Assembly (NCBI GenBank): GCA_000181795.3
Contig: CM012955.1
Span: 7,588,450 to 7,652,449, forward strand
Source of the DNA: Trichinella spiralis
Lineage: Eukaryota; Nematoda; Enoplea; Trichinellida; Trichinellidae
Reading direction: 5' to 3'
Length of the DNA stretch: 64,000 nt
The notes beneath the pieces are model-generated. The model made no database searches, was not told where the DNA came from, and saw only the letters and a program-made list of their open reading frames with translations. This document shows, piece after piece, positions 1 through 12,166 of the stretch; within the stretch, counting starts at the first letter, position 1; each line of letters starts with the position of its first letter. The translations under genes were made by a program, and so were the position numbers.

Positions 1-1196
1 TGTTATTATTAGTAAGCGTTAATGTGAATGAATGAATATACATACGAACATGAATAAGGAAATTCAAATAATGCGTTATTTCAAAATGGAAATGTCACCT
101 GGTTTAAATTCTGTATGATTCATTAAAATTTTTAGTATTGAGAAATGGTTATTTAGTTGGTGGTTGAATATGTAAAAAAAAAATGTTCATTTATTAGAAA
201 ACAAGCGGATTATTTATTTATTTATTTATTTATTTGAGTTTGATGGGGAAAATAACAATATAACTGTCATTGCAATATGTTTTTTTTGGTAATTTGATTC
301 AGATTAATTTGATCAAATCTGTGGGATAATAATAATAATAATTGTCATTTGAACATGCGCTATATTTGAGTATTGTAAAAAATTTTTGTTCGTCAACGCC
401 ATCTCAACTTGTGCACTGAGTCTAATTAAGCGACAACATCTTTAAAAATCAGACAACAAATGCTCGAACTGATAGCAAATGGATTTACCATGCTTGTTGC
501 TTGCGTGCCTGCTTGCTCCTTTTCGAACGAAGTCAGTCATAATTGCACATTATTAAATATAGCCACTTAATAATCGACAGACAGACAGATAGCATGCAGC
601 TGTTTTGACAAATAAATAATATCTTTCTATGAAAAATACGAAGAAATGGGAAAAGAGAAATTTTTCTTGTCCACTTTAAGCTGGCCAACCTTGAACCATG
701 ATGATGGTCATCTAGGGTGAAAAGGGTTCGACAAGAAAGAAAGCTTCTCTAGTTTCTAATCAGAATATATGCATTTTGTTAAAAGAAATATTTTTTTCAT
801 TGAAAACGTGTCAAAAATATTAATGTAGCAGTGTTGAAGTCGAGCAAACGGCAAAGTAAGTTAGTCAGTTAATTGCTTGCTTATTCACACACACACACAC
901 ACACACAGAGCAGCACCACCAGCGCTGCTGCTCTCTGTGAAAGGAGCAGCTTCGGCTTGTCTCAAGCAACGGCTCATTTGCTACTTATATTGCAGATCGA
1001 TTAGTTCTATTGCAGAAAAGTTTACACTTCCATGGCAATTTGAATTCATTTTCTCTGTACAAAGTTCCATGATGAAAATGGCTCATTGGTCTTTTCTTTT
1101 TTTTGAAAAAAAATTTCAATTTATTACCTCATGACGTTGCGATTTTTTTTCAAAATTAATGCAACAATTTTACATTTGAATGTTGTGCAATTTCAG

Positions 1197-1269
1197 ATTG
1201 ACGTGGCACAAGTTTTCGACCAGCATTCGAGAAGTCGAAGTTCGTCAAACGTTCAAGATCATATCAAAG
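1197..1269 (+). CDS. Possible 5' exon of the PDE7-like gene
   Basis: An open 73-base block follows a TTTCAG acceptor and ends at an AAG/gtaaga donor. It reads IDVAQVFDQHSRSRSSSNVQ and leaves one base over. The next candidate block (2912-2957) starts in the matching phase. The Arg/Ser-rich text loosely recalls the poorly conserved N-terminal region of PDE7 proteins. The similarity is weak, the distance to the clear catalytic exons is over 4 kb, and it could be an unrelated exon or chance. Confidence 0.25.
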
Positions 1270-2911
1270 GTAAGAAAATACAAATGAATTAAAAAAATCG
1301 CATGCATTCGAAAAGTTTGTCCAATAAACTATAATTTTTGCTATTCAATTCATCTAATCTAATCGGTCTGAGCAGACAGCAATGTTCATTATTCTCATTT
1401 TCAACTTTTCCAATTTCTTCATTGTAAAAGACTTATTAAAACCCCGTGTGATATGACGACGCCGATCAATTGAATTAATCTCTTGCTAGCCGAAAGCAAA
1501 GCTTGCAAAACTATATTTGCATGCTATATAGATAAGAATGCGCGCAACTGGTCTGACGTCACTGACCCGTCATACGTCATACTACTTTTCCGTACTAATA
1601 TTGCTGTTGTACTTTAAGCTTTTCTGCTTGTCGCAAAATCCCTCTGCTTCGAGCATTAATAAATATATTTATTTATTTATTTAATTCCAATATATTAGAT
1701 CAGATTTCAATTGGATACAAAAGTTTTTTTTTTCAAATCTAGTTTCTTAGTTGATGTGATGTGATTTGAAGTGAAACTATTCTTCTTTCTTTTGGATGTG
1801 CAAAAATTTCTCAAGATGCTTGAGATTTAATTCTTTCTCTTTCTAGAGTTTCATTCAATAATTTTACTTTTCAATTTACAGTTGCAATTTTACAAACAAA
1901 CCGTAATTTAAACCATCATCACCATTACTAGAATCCTCAGCGCTACTTTTTAACTTGAGCTTCATTTCACTTTTTCCTCTTCAAACAACTGCTAAAGTCG
2001 ACCCACGATCTAACGTCATCGGATATGGTTGAAATGCAATGTCAAGATGTCAATAATAAATAGCAACTGCATTTGTTATTTCTCATGAATATCTCGAGTA
2101 AATAATTTTACACGGTTGTCCCTATTTTCATCAGTTTATTAATTAATTAGTAATGGAACTTATTTGTCTTGTTGAACTGAAACAAAACATCAAAAAACAA
2201 AACTGTCAAGAACTGCTTGCTTTGTATGTTATTATAAATACAATTGCATCTTGCTTGTATTTGTTGAGGTTACCTCATAACGGCTAAAACATTTTGCATT
2301 CTAGATTAAGCTTTTGATTTTTCAGTTTACCTATCCAATGGAAATACAATTGGTAAAAAAATGATAGAACACTAATAATACAATAGATTCAAATTGTGGA
2401 TGAAAATATTTTCATAGAAAAAAAGCGCTTATGTGCATGCTGTGTTGTTAGAAATGGAAATATTAGAAAATTTCGACACTGCATTTGTGCAAGTTCAGAT
2501 GAACAACAAAAGTTTGTTTATCTTATCTTAAGCTTGCTGTCAGGTTGTCAAGCAAGGTTGCCCTTCCTTTTCTATTTCAAATAATGCAAGCAACAGCAGA
2601 TGAGAAGCTGTAGAGGGAGACAGACGGGCAGCTTGTTTGACAAATGAATGCATCCATGCCGGCATCTATTTTGTCTTTTCTCTTCTCAACCGCTTTGATC
2701 GATCACCGTTGCAAAATATTGCATGCATTTAAAATATGTTAATTAATCAAAAAACAGAAAAGAAATTTGTTCTTTTTTTTCGTTTTGTAAATCAAAAACA
2801 TGATGATCATTTTACCATATTTGAATATGGAATCTTTATCTGCTTTTTCGAAATACGAATATAGCTAGGTTTCAGGATATTAGTTTGAAAGTTTTGCAAT
2901 TTTTCCCACAG

Positions 2912-2957
2912 CAGGTGATAAAATGCGACTATTTGATAGAAACGGTGAAATTTACCG
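2912..2957 (+). CDS. Possible small exon, phase-compatible with 1197-1269
   Basis: This 46-base block lies between CCCACAG and a gtgagc donor. Joined to the preceding candidate it reads AGDKMRLFDRNGEIYR and leaves two bases. Those two bases do not join at the best acceptor before 5763 without a stop, though they would join at a weak upstream AG. A further unseen exon or a separate gene is therefore equally possible. Confidence 0.22.
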
Positions 2958-3689
2958 GTGAGCATATCAATATGTGAAACCAATTTAGTCAGTCAATTTT
3001 ATTTTGTTTCATAAGAAAAATTATTAAAATCCAACTTATAAACTGTATCATTTTTTTAAATTACCTATTAACAAAAAATGAACGCAAGCAATATAGACTT
3101 ATTGTTCAATTGGAGAGTGTTGTAATGCGTGTGCTCAGCGAGCGATTTCCTTATTTGAGCGCATTTAAATTTGAAAATAAAATTTCATTCGTTCGTAAAC
3201 AATCTTCCTCAAAGCTACTGAGACTGAACAAAAGTAGAATTATTATATAGCTGTGTTGATTAGCGGAGGCTTGTAATGCAAAAAAACAAGTAAAATTTTT
3301 TAATTTCATATTATCAATATTATTACTGCATCTTTTGCATCGAATGGAAATTCATAAATATGAATGACATCATTAAAAGCAATATTTAGAATTTTATTGC
3401 ACTATGATTGTTCCCGTCTGTGTGCTATCAGTATTATTATTATTATTGCTGTTGTTGTTGTTGTTGTTGCTATTATTATTATTATTTTTGATATAATAAA
3501 TATTTATTGATTTTAAACTGATGATCATTTACAATGGTGGATATTTTTAAATTTTTTACGGTCACTTCTTTTTCTAATTGACAAATGCTGTAGAGCATCA
3601 TTGTTGTAAAGCTGAAGAGTTTCAGTTGCATTTAGCATAGCAACTTTATGACGCTTTGCTGCCGAGAGTGTTTGCTTTCTGATTAACTG

Positions 3690-3722
<33 letters not shown>
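3690..3722. repeat. (GCT)n microsatellite
   Basis: About eleven tandem GCT units. On the minus strand they create a poly-Ala or poly-Ser reading frame, which accounts for the two open frames crossing this place. No splice or family evidence suggests it is translated. Confidence 0.9.
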
Positions 3723-3723
<1 letters not shown>

Positions 3724-5762
3724 CGTGCAAAATCGATGATACACTTTGAAAATGTGTACGCAAGAGTCATTGTTTATGCGAAGCGACTCCAGCTTGAAAG
3801 TGACTTGCCTCATTACAATGTCAATAGCCACCACCACGTTCATTTTGCCCGCATTTTGCTCAGTCCCAACAACACTAGCCGGCTAGCTAGCTAGCTGGCC
3901 AGCACACAAGTGCGCTTCATTTGTCGCCTGGATTTAGAATAGAAAAAAAATATATTTTTGATATTTTACGATCACCAAGAAGCAAACTATTAAAAAAAAG
4001 AGGGAAGAAAAAGCAAAACCTTCTCAATTTTGCATATTGTTCGGCTGATTTGCATCTTGTCCAATTCGACTGTACGCTGTTCCAACTTGAACCCTAGCTT
4101 CGGCTGAATACTGTACAAAATCGCGTAAGCAAAGCAATCTTATCAATTTTTGGCTATCGTCAATGATGTTAGCATTGAAGATTGGAAGGGAAAAGGCACA
4201 AATTTGTACACAGCATGGGAAAATTCTTTTTTTTTCAAATTCATTTGCATATTTTTGTTTTTTAATCAGAATCAACGAAAGAAAAAGAAAGGCGTAGTGG
4301 TATAGTGATGATAGGTTTTTTCGCTTTTAAAATTTCAAATTGTGAACGTTCTAAGAATGGTTTTTTTCTATACTGCGAATTTTTCCCTGTCAGCAAAACG
4401 ATGAAAAGTCCGCGCAGCATTGTGAAGTGCCTGATGGTTGTTTACGCGACAGCTCTTTTGACAGTATACGATCATTCAAACACGCGTTGCCACGTCAGTC
4501 GGGCGAATTCTGCTCTGCTAATAGAAGAATATTTCTTTTCTTTTTTCCTTTTGCAATTATGAATAATTTGATAAATGAAATTGCTTTTTCCATTTTTAAT
4601 TTCAAAATTTTTCAAACATTTGATTATTGTTCAGTTGTTAGTTTATCATTAATGTAAAGTGATTTTTATTGCAACTTTGCTTTACTTTTTTGCTATCAAT
4701 TTTTTTTCATTTCTACATCGATGGATGAAATTCAAATTCAATTCAAATTTATCATTTCAACTCCAATGTCTGTTTGAATAATTTAAGCAGAAAAATTCAA
4801 GCAATAATTTCGTGCAATTTATTATTACACTATAATGGGAAAATTTTCAGCAAATTTTATTGGCAATTCTGTTGTTTGTCAGTGTCTGTGTTCAGAATTC
4901 ATTTCATTGTTAAGGTGGGCAGCAGCAGCAAATTCAATTACTATTAACTGAATCATTCATTTTATTCATTCTTTGCCATCTATTGTATCACACATCAATA
5001 CAAACCAGAGCGCTCTATTCATAAATACATGCATGCATATATATATGTATATACGTGCATATATATAGCGGGTAAATTTTTACTTCATTATAACTGCCAG
5101 TTTCAAATATGAGAACACTGAGTTATTCAAATATTTAAACTGGCAATATGAAATATGTATTTGCATTTTTGTTGTATTTACTTTCTTTTATTAACTGATC
5201 TATGCAGTTAAACAGAAAACGTAGTTCTTGGTTTTTTGATGCTATCCAGAAAATTCAGTTTTACTGTAAATCATTATAATAATATCATTTCTTATAACCA
5301 TTGTGTAGATAGAATTTTCCAATAGCATTTTCTTCTGCTATTTATTGAAAATAAAACATGGGGAGAAATTGAAAAGGCAAATTGTGTTTAAACACTGCAC
5401 ACGCGCACGCACATTTATAATAATAATAATAATTCAATTTATAGAAAAAAATTCCACAATTCTGTGATAAAATTCAACAAATGAATAAAAATATTTACCA
5501 CCTTCATTGCATTCTATTTACTTTTAGATTAATTTTTTTGGCTGCAGTTATTTCATTTATTAATTGCTTACTGTACGATGTGAATATACTTTAATGAATA
5601 TTTAAATCATTAAAAAGATTGTGAATTTTACCTTTTTTTCCCATCTAATTTGACATTCATGATTGATTAACTTGCCTATTTAAAACCGCTTGTATATTTT
5701 ATTCTAAAGACACTTCACTTTTCATCCATTCGATAAAACTAGTAAAGAGTTCAACATCAGCA

Positions 5763-7377
5763 ATGTCCGTCGTTTTTCATCCCTCGTCTGCTGACCGTTC
5801 CCCTACTCGTTCAGTTCACTACGTTGAAATGAATCCGACATCTTCACTTGAGGTTTGCATAAATTGCAAAAATTCTACAACACTTTTAAAATTGCATATT
5901 CCGTTTATAGTGTCTATTGCGACGATGTGCCCACTGGAATTTTGACGTGTTCTTGCTCAACCGTCTTTCAGATGGTAAATGGTTGCATTTTATTTTTGAA
6001 ATTCTTGGAGATAATAAATTTTGTTGAAACTTGCAGGTCATCCCATAATGGCACTTGGGTGCAAGCTTTTCAAATGGTACGACTTTGCATCAGTGTTCCA
6101 TTTTGATTGGGTGGCTATTTTTAAATGCCTCAGTAAGTGTTATTGCTAATTTTTTTTCCTTTTTGAAATATGTGAAATCAACTTAGGACTAATTGAATCC
6201 GGCTACTATAATAATCCCTATCACACCGCTGTACATGCTGCGGATGTTGCTCAGGCATTACATTGCTTCATACAAACATTTGACGTATTGCCATTTTTTT
6301 TCCTTTAAAATATACTAATAAATTCATTATGGGATTGTCGCTTTGTTATTTTTAGCTCAGCCATGCGTACAGCCATTTAGACTTGTTTATTGTTCTTATT
6401 GCTGCCTTTGGACATGACGTTTATCATCCAGGAGTGAATTCTCAATTTTTGGAAAACTCGAACCATTATCTTTATCAAATATATCAGGTAATTGAAAATA
6501 TTTCGCTTACTTAATATCTCGTTTTTTTTTCTTTTCTTCTGGATACATGCATTTTTGGAATTCAATCGTTTAGAATTGCTCAATTTTGGAAAACTTTCAC
6601 TGGCGTTGCTTGCTGGCTATTTTACACGAATGTGGTTTGGCTTTGTTCTTCACATCTAGTGAATGGTTTGTGTATGCAATGTTTGTAGTTACCTGACGAT
6701 TTATGCATTTAGGAATTACATATGCGAAACATTAGGCGCCTTAATTCTTTCAACTGACATTCGTCGTCAAAATGAATATTTGACCGATTTAAAAGTTAAC
6801 TTTTTTTTTGTATTTGCTATGCGTATATTAATCAATGGATTATTGAAAAAATTTAGAATTTTTTAAGTGGCGATGATAATGGTGAAATGCTTTTACAAAA
6901 AAGAGAATCCCGCATTGCGTGCTTACAGGTGAGCTGCAAATTCTACTTGCAGACTGTGCATTTTGCAAAATTTGTAGATGCTGTTGAAGTGTGCTGATGT
7001 GTCAAATTGCGGGAGAGAATTAAGGCACAGTCGATTGTGGGCTCTGCGTGTTTCTGCTGAACTGTATTCTCAAGGTGAGATGAGGCAAATTGTTTTCTAT
7101 GCTATAAAAGCTTTTAGCTGACCTGTTGTTCAAGGGGAAAAAGAAAAACAACTCGGCATAAAAGTGAGCGAACATTGCGATAGCTCTATTACATCCGTGC
7201 CGCTGATACAGATAAGTGAGATTCCAGTTTTTTTTTCAAATTATATTCTTCCATAACAATATTCTAACTACACTAGATTAGCATTTTTAACAATGGGAAT
7301 ATTAGTGGAATTGAAATTAATAAAATTTAAACATGAAATGTTAATTATTACTGGCATATAATTGAAAGATGTTTTAC

Positions 7378-7409
<32 letters not shown>

Positions 7410-8052
7410 GGTTAATATTCAATCAGTTTGCATTTTCACTGAAACATTTGTAAATTTTAATGCATTTTAGAATTTGCTGATCATGTTGTCCTTCCATTGT
7501 ACAATGAGTTGAAAAAATTTTCAAACTGTTCACTGACTGCCAGAATTTTAAAGCACATTCATTCAAATCGTCATTACTGGCTGCGTTCACTTAATGGTGA
7601 TACGGATACACTTACAGATACAGCTAAACGTTTCTGCTTACTCGCTATAAAAAAGCGTAAATCACTATTTTGCAGCTTTTAAATTTCCAATTATTTAACA
7701 GATATATATATATATGTACGTTGAATTCATATTTAAATTTGTTTTCAGCAGTTTAAATTGTTTTTATATTATTGCTCATGCATGCATAGTAGGGTTTTGG
7801 ATATTTATTTTTATGCTGTTTGATCTACTCGCACGCATAATTAAATACATTTGTTTAACGTACTCATTTTTGACTATCAATCTCTACTGTACTATGATAA
7901 ATCAAAATGTTGAATTATGATATCGAAAATTGAGCAGAGGCTTTTTTTTCCTTTTAGAAAGATTAAAATCCCAATTAGTATATTTGGATGAAAACTGTTT
8001 GCTCTATCCACCTGATGGAAAAAGTGTCCTTCGCAACTTGGCGCTTCAGTGA
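5763..8052 (+). CDS. PDE7: cAMP-type 3',5'-cyclic nucleotide phosphodiesterase, PDE7 family
   Basis: Class I phosphodiesterase, expected to hydrolyse cAMP in the cytosol. Exons: 5763-5852, 5911-5974, 6037-6132, 6187-6284, 6356-6487, 6574-6665, 6713-6794, 6857-6928, 6978-7074, 7135-7215, 7471-7656, 7958-8052; all phases join, giving 394 residues against roughly 450-480 in human PDE7. Visible motifs: HWNFDVFLLNRLSDG (residues 38-52), YHTAVHAADV (catalytic and metal His 96 and 100), GHDVYHPG (His136, Asp137), LKCADVSN (third-site Asp249) and the purine-binding Gln300. PDE7 rather than PDE4 or PDE8 is favoured by HPGVN, the block ILENFHWR and ALILSTDIRRQNEYL. The start is uncertain: 5763 is the first ATG of the first clear exon, and upstream exons may exist. 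Odd points are Tyr139 where most family members have Asp, and Lys302 for the Gly after the purine Gln. Confidence 0.9.
7379..7408. repeat. (TTAG)n microsatellite in a PDE intron
   Basis: About seven TTAG units inside the 7216-7470 intron. It is a tetranucleotide repeat, not the nematode telomere unit TTAGGC. Confidence 0.85.
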
Positions 8053-9424
8053 TGACAATTGTTGACTTGAAACCAATGCCTCAGTTTTTAAATGTTCATA
8101 TGTGTACAACAACAACAACAGCAACATACATATACGCACAACATGCCAATATTAAATACACCCCATGAACAGTTTCCATTTTCACTTTTCTCAATTGCTA
8201 CTCACTCTTCCATTCTATTAAGAAACAAATGTTTGTTTTATTGTTTTTTACCTGATGTTTATTTATGATCGGCTAACAAATGATGGGAATAGTGTTGATG
8301 ATATTGATGTATGTCCATAGAAAGATGGATCTACCTCAAATTATAAGCAGGTCAAAATTTCATATTTTGAACAGTTGTTGTAATTGAAAAGAACATAAAT
8401 AGCACTGCAGAAAAACAATATTTAATTTTGTTTCATCCCTCTCAGTTCATCAAATTGTTCACCTGTTACGGTAAAGCATATACTTGATTGATGTTTTGTT
8501 TTATTATGAAACTGTTTCATTTGCACAACTTTTATTATTTAGCTGTAACAGTTGAAAGGGAAAGCAGAAAAAACAGTGGTTTACCAGTGGTTTCAAACTG
8601 CAATCTGTTCAATGTGAGCATGGGTTTAAGCAAGTGGAATTTCGTGCTTCTTTTTTTTGTTTTTTTAAAGAAAACTGATGATCTGATCATTTGATCCAAC
8701 TTCCGTGACAGTATTCAAGTTGAAAAGCAACAAACAATCTCAGAAAAGGTTGTTGCTGACCTGCATGCTTACAGTAGATCAGTATAAATGTGAAGATGGG
8801 GCTGTGGTGTGATGGAAAGATGCTGAAGGCAAGTAGAAACAAATATGGACAAACTGATGTGTCGAAATTGTTGACGAGTCTCTTGACCCTTTGATTGAGC
8901 AACGAAGCCGCCGTCCAAGCAGCGGAAATAGCGGCTACTTTTCTGTGCAAATATTTCCAGGTCGCGAGAGCACCGGACGCGTGAGAAAACAATTTTTCTT
9001 TTCTTTCACTTTTTTTTGCCACTCTTATATTTGATTGTAAGCTTAATTGTTATGAACGCAGACACTTACAACGATGGCAACAGCATCTACTCTTCGTTTT
9101 TCTTCTTTCTTATTTCTAAGATCTCAGGGAAGTTGTGACTTTTGAAAAGCACAAATTTTAATCTTTTCCAAAAGAACTAACTCTGTTTAGCAGTAATTGG
9201 ATTACTAAATAATATGAATAAACCTTTTTTTTCCAGAATTGTCACCGAAATCATGCCGAACAATAGACAAACCCTCATACGTACATAGAATATGACAGAA
9301 TAAAATCCTATTCCTAAAATGATGGCTTATTATGGAAGAACAATGAAACTTAATCTTTTGTGATTATTGCTAAAAATCTTTTCCTATTCTCAGCTTTGTA
9401 CGAAATTAGCATCGGTTGCTGTCA

Positions 9425-10211
9425 GAAATGGAATTAACAGGCGTTAAAAGATTACACCTCAACACGCCATCATTATGACACTTTGAAATGAAGTGAAAAT
9501 GACTGAAAAATTAGGACACAACAAAGCCTAAATACAACAGTTAGGCCAAAATGGATTTATTACACTTGTTGTTGTTGTCGTTGCTTGAACAAAGACGAAT
9601 ATTTTATAATTGTTCATAAATTCGTCTATTGCATTGTTTGATGCCGGTTTTGAATATTTATTAAAAATTTTTTGCATGACTTATTCGAAAAATATATTAT
9701 GTTTTTGAAATTTGCAATAATTTCATGCATCCTATTTATTATATTTTAACTTCTTCTAACAGTTTTGCATTCACATTTACATTTATGAAGTATGAATTAA
9801 TAAATGACTGAATAAAATTCAAAATAAAAAAGAGTCATTTTTTCAGATATATTCAAATGGAAATTACGCAAATGAGAATCAATTAAAAGTCAAATACTTG
9901 GCATATGTCTAAAGAAAAGCACAAGCACTTGGTGATAGAAGAAAAATGCGGTTGTAATTCTTGAATCATTTGAAATTATGAATGGAATATTATTTCTTTC
10001 CAAAAATAAACATAATTATGTTAGAACAAATTTTACATATCAACAAAATTTAAATGCCATTTATATAGAATTATTTTGATTAATGAAAACATTTCTCACA
10101 TTATGAGACAGGGAAGAAGTTTTGCTCAATTAGCAATTAGTTGCAATGAACAATAATTGCAGTATATGCCGTGTTGAGATGGGATCTTTTAACGCCTGTT
10201 AATTTCATTTC
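9425..10211. mobile_element. Possible MITE-like element bounded by 46-base inverted repeats
   Basis: The segment 9425-9470 and the reverse complement of 10166-10211 agree at about 40 of 46 positions, sharing GAAATG(G/A)AATTAACAGG, CGTTAAAAGAT and CTCAACACG. The 695 bases between are AT-rich with no open frame of note. This is the layout of a non-autonomous DNA transposon, or of an expressed hairpin. Clear target-site duplications were not seen and similarity fades on both sides of the arms, so the element may be old and its true ends uncertain. Confidence 0.45.
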
Positions 10212-10860
10212 ATAATCGCAAAGTGTTGCTTCAAAGATATGCCTTAATTAGCACTACTTTTGTAATACTTGATTCAAAAAAGGGAAAAATTCTGGAAGTT
10301 GTGTTTGCAATGTCAAACAAGTAAAATTGAAAGCACTGTCCTGGTGAACATTTTTGAAATTTGAAATAAAAGTGACATATGACAAAGAATTTCATCTAAT
10401 AAATAGTCCAAGATGAATATGAACATGGAATGTTGCTAAATTTTATGCCTGTTAAATACTCAATACTGATGTGATTCATTTGTTAAATTATCTAGAACAA
10501 GAAACGTTTGCAGTTGAACGTTTTCAAGCAAATGAATACTTTCATTTATGAAAAACACTCCAAGTTATCTAAACGTTTCTGAAAAAGAATGCATGTTTCA
10601 TTTTCAGCTATTAATTTGTGATGAGCACAAGTTTGATTCGAGTGATTTTCGTTTTTCCACATCCTTCCATTTGCCCCTGAGCTGTTTATTACTTTTCATT
10701 CTTTTTACGCGAATTCTAAAGTTTAGCACATGTTTTCTTAAAACGTTCATAGTTTATCTCAGATTAACACAATGTTACAAGGTTAATTCTTTGGCCGGAG
10801 AAAGTGCCCTGGCTTTGAGCGCGCAAAATGCACATTGATACTTGACATTTTCATTAATCA

Positions 10861-10917
10861 GTGACGTAGCCGAAATAAACAAATCAGCTTTGCGAATTAG
10901 CCATTTGGCCAATCAGC
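10861..10917 (+). promoter_or_regulatory. CRE-like and CCAAT elements upstream of the DM-domain gene
   Basis: GTGACGTAG at 10861-10869 resembles a CRE core, and GGCCAATCAGC at 10907-10917 contains a CCAAT box. They lie 67-123 bases upstream of the start codon at 10984. Assignment rests on motif match and position only. Confidence 0.35.
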
Positions 10918-10983
10918 AGCGAATACATTACACAGTGAGTGAGATCGGTCAGGAATGTTGTATTCATTCTGCTGACGCTGACA

Positions 10984-12067
10984 ATGAACGCAGCTAACGT
11001 ACTTGCCTATGCACAAGTTGAAAGAGGAGTTCGACGTCCCAAATGCGCTAGATGTAGAAATCACGGTATGGTATCATGGCTGAAAGGTCATAAACGCCAT
11101 TGCAAGTACAAGTAAGCTACAGGGAAAATAATATTTACTGTTTTAGTATTCAAAAAACACTTTGTCATTGTATAGAGATTGTATTTGCATAAGATGCAGT
11201 TTGATAGCTGAAAGGCAACGCGTGATGGCAGCTCAGGTGAGCTTGAAGCGACAACAGGCTGCAGAGGATGCAATTGCGCTTGGATTAAGAACAGTAGCTG
11301 GAGAAACTCAAGGTTTGACATTCTTACCACCTGGACCGGTGTGGGGAAAATTTTCTTCCCAGGAAACTGCAGAACCAAGTACAGAAGATGATTCAGTGAA
11401 GATTAATGCCGACAAGTCATCTAAAGATATTTCGTCACCATCAACTCCCCATCAAGCAATGACAGAATTTCGAGCAAGTAGGCAAAATCATACCGAAATT
11501 CTCACACGACTTTTCCCCGATCAACATAGAGAAACAATTGATATTGCGTTGGTAAATTTCAATGGAGATATTGTTAAAGTAATCGAACATTTTTTGGCTG
11601 AAAAATCAAAATTATGGCCAAATTCGAATCAAGTTGTGCAACTCGATCCGAAGATAATCAAAGAAGATGAATCATGCAGATCATTGGCACCTTCGTTTTC
11701 CGCATTTGCTCCTATGGCAGCGGGCCGTAACGTTGGGTGTCATATTTTGCCTGCTCCGTGGAATCCAACTGCAAATTATTTGAGTGGAATTTTAGAATCG
11801 AATCTATTGTACCGTTCAGCGTTATGTCCAATGAAACCGACTCCACCATTTATGCACATTCCCAGTACTGCAACCCCAAATGCTCCTACATCGTTCACTG
11901 TGCCAATGATTCATCAGCAGACAATGCGTTCTCAACCTATGTATGTTAATTTTGACACTCAGCTGCTTCCAAACGGATTAATGAATGCAGCTGTATTGCG
12001 TATGCCTGAAGTTACTGTCAAGTCTGATAACTCATCTGCATCCTCTACCGTTGCAGCTGAGCTTTAG
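10984..12067 (+). CDS. DM-domain (doublesex/mab-3) transcription factor with DMA domain
   Basis: Nuclear DNA-binding protein of the DMRT family, whose members control sexual and neural differentiation. Exons 10984-11111 and 11176-12067 join in phase, giving 339 residues. The DM domain spans about residues 17-64, starting [12 protein letters not shown] and continuing over the intron into [20 protein letters not shown], with the full set of zinc-binding Cys and His. A DMA domain follows at about 141-186 ([20 protein letters not shown]), which places it with the DMRT4/5 (DMRTA, C. elegans DMD-4) class rather than DSX or MAB-3. The C-terminal half is Pro/Ser/Ala/Met-rich and looks disordered. The intron cuts the DM domain between its two zinc sites. 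The start is the first ATG of a frame that runs directly into the DM domain. Family assignment is firm; the exact orthologue is not. Confidence 0.93.
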
Positions 12068-12111
12068 TTCGTGCAAAAGTAAAATCATCGTTCTTTCTTT
12101 CTCTCGCTATG

Positions 12112-12166
<55 letters not shown>

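Larger units (their letters stand above)
1..5762. other. Upstream region of the PDE7-like gene, no confident gene
   Basis: This stretch is AT-rich with many stops in all frames. It holds simple repeats: ATTT units near 211, CA near 887-906, a TA/TG-rich patch near 5036-5070 and a GCT tract at 3690-3722. Two short exon-like blocks (listed separately) have splice sites and compatible phases and may belong to the N-terminal part of the phosphodiesterase downstream. Open frames around 4024-4657 show no family similarity I recognise and look like chance frames. Confidence 0.6.
8053..10983. other. Intergenic region between PDE7-like and DM-domain genes
   Basis: No confident gene. A minus-strand open frame at 8687-9022 contains a less AT-rich core (about 8866-8980) reading WKYLHRKVAAISAAWTAASL, with an acceptor-like TTTGCACAG and a donor-like GTTTGT around part of it. 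I do not recognise it. An inverted repeat pair lies at 9425-9470 and 10166-10211 (listed separately). The last 200 bases hold CCAAT-type promoter elements of the next gene. Confidence 0.5.

Noticed and set aside
2317-2351. 27-base microexon candidate after TTTTTCAG
   Set aside because: Too short and without similarity or phase support from neighbours.
4290-4314. Sequence like a tRNA A box (GTGGTATAGTGATGA)
   Set aside because: No matching B box or cloverleaf stems follow within tRNA distance; the downstream sequence is T-rich.
7379-7408. TTAG repeats that might be interstitial telomere
   Set aside because: Known nematode and arthropod telomere units are TTAGGC and TTAGG; this is a plain tetranucleotide repeat in an intron.
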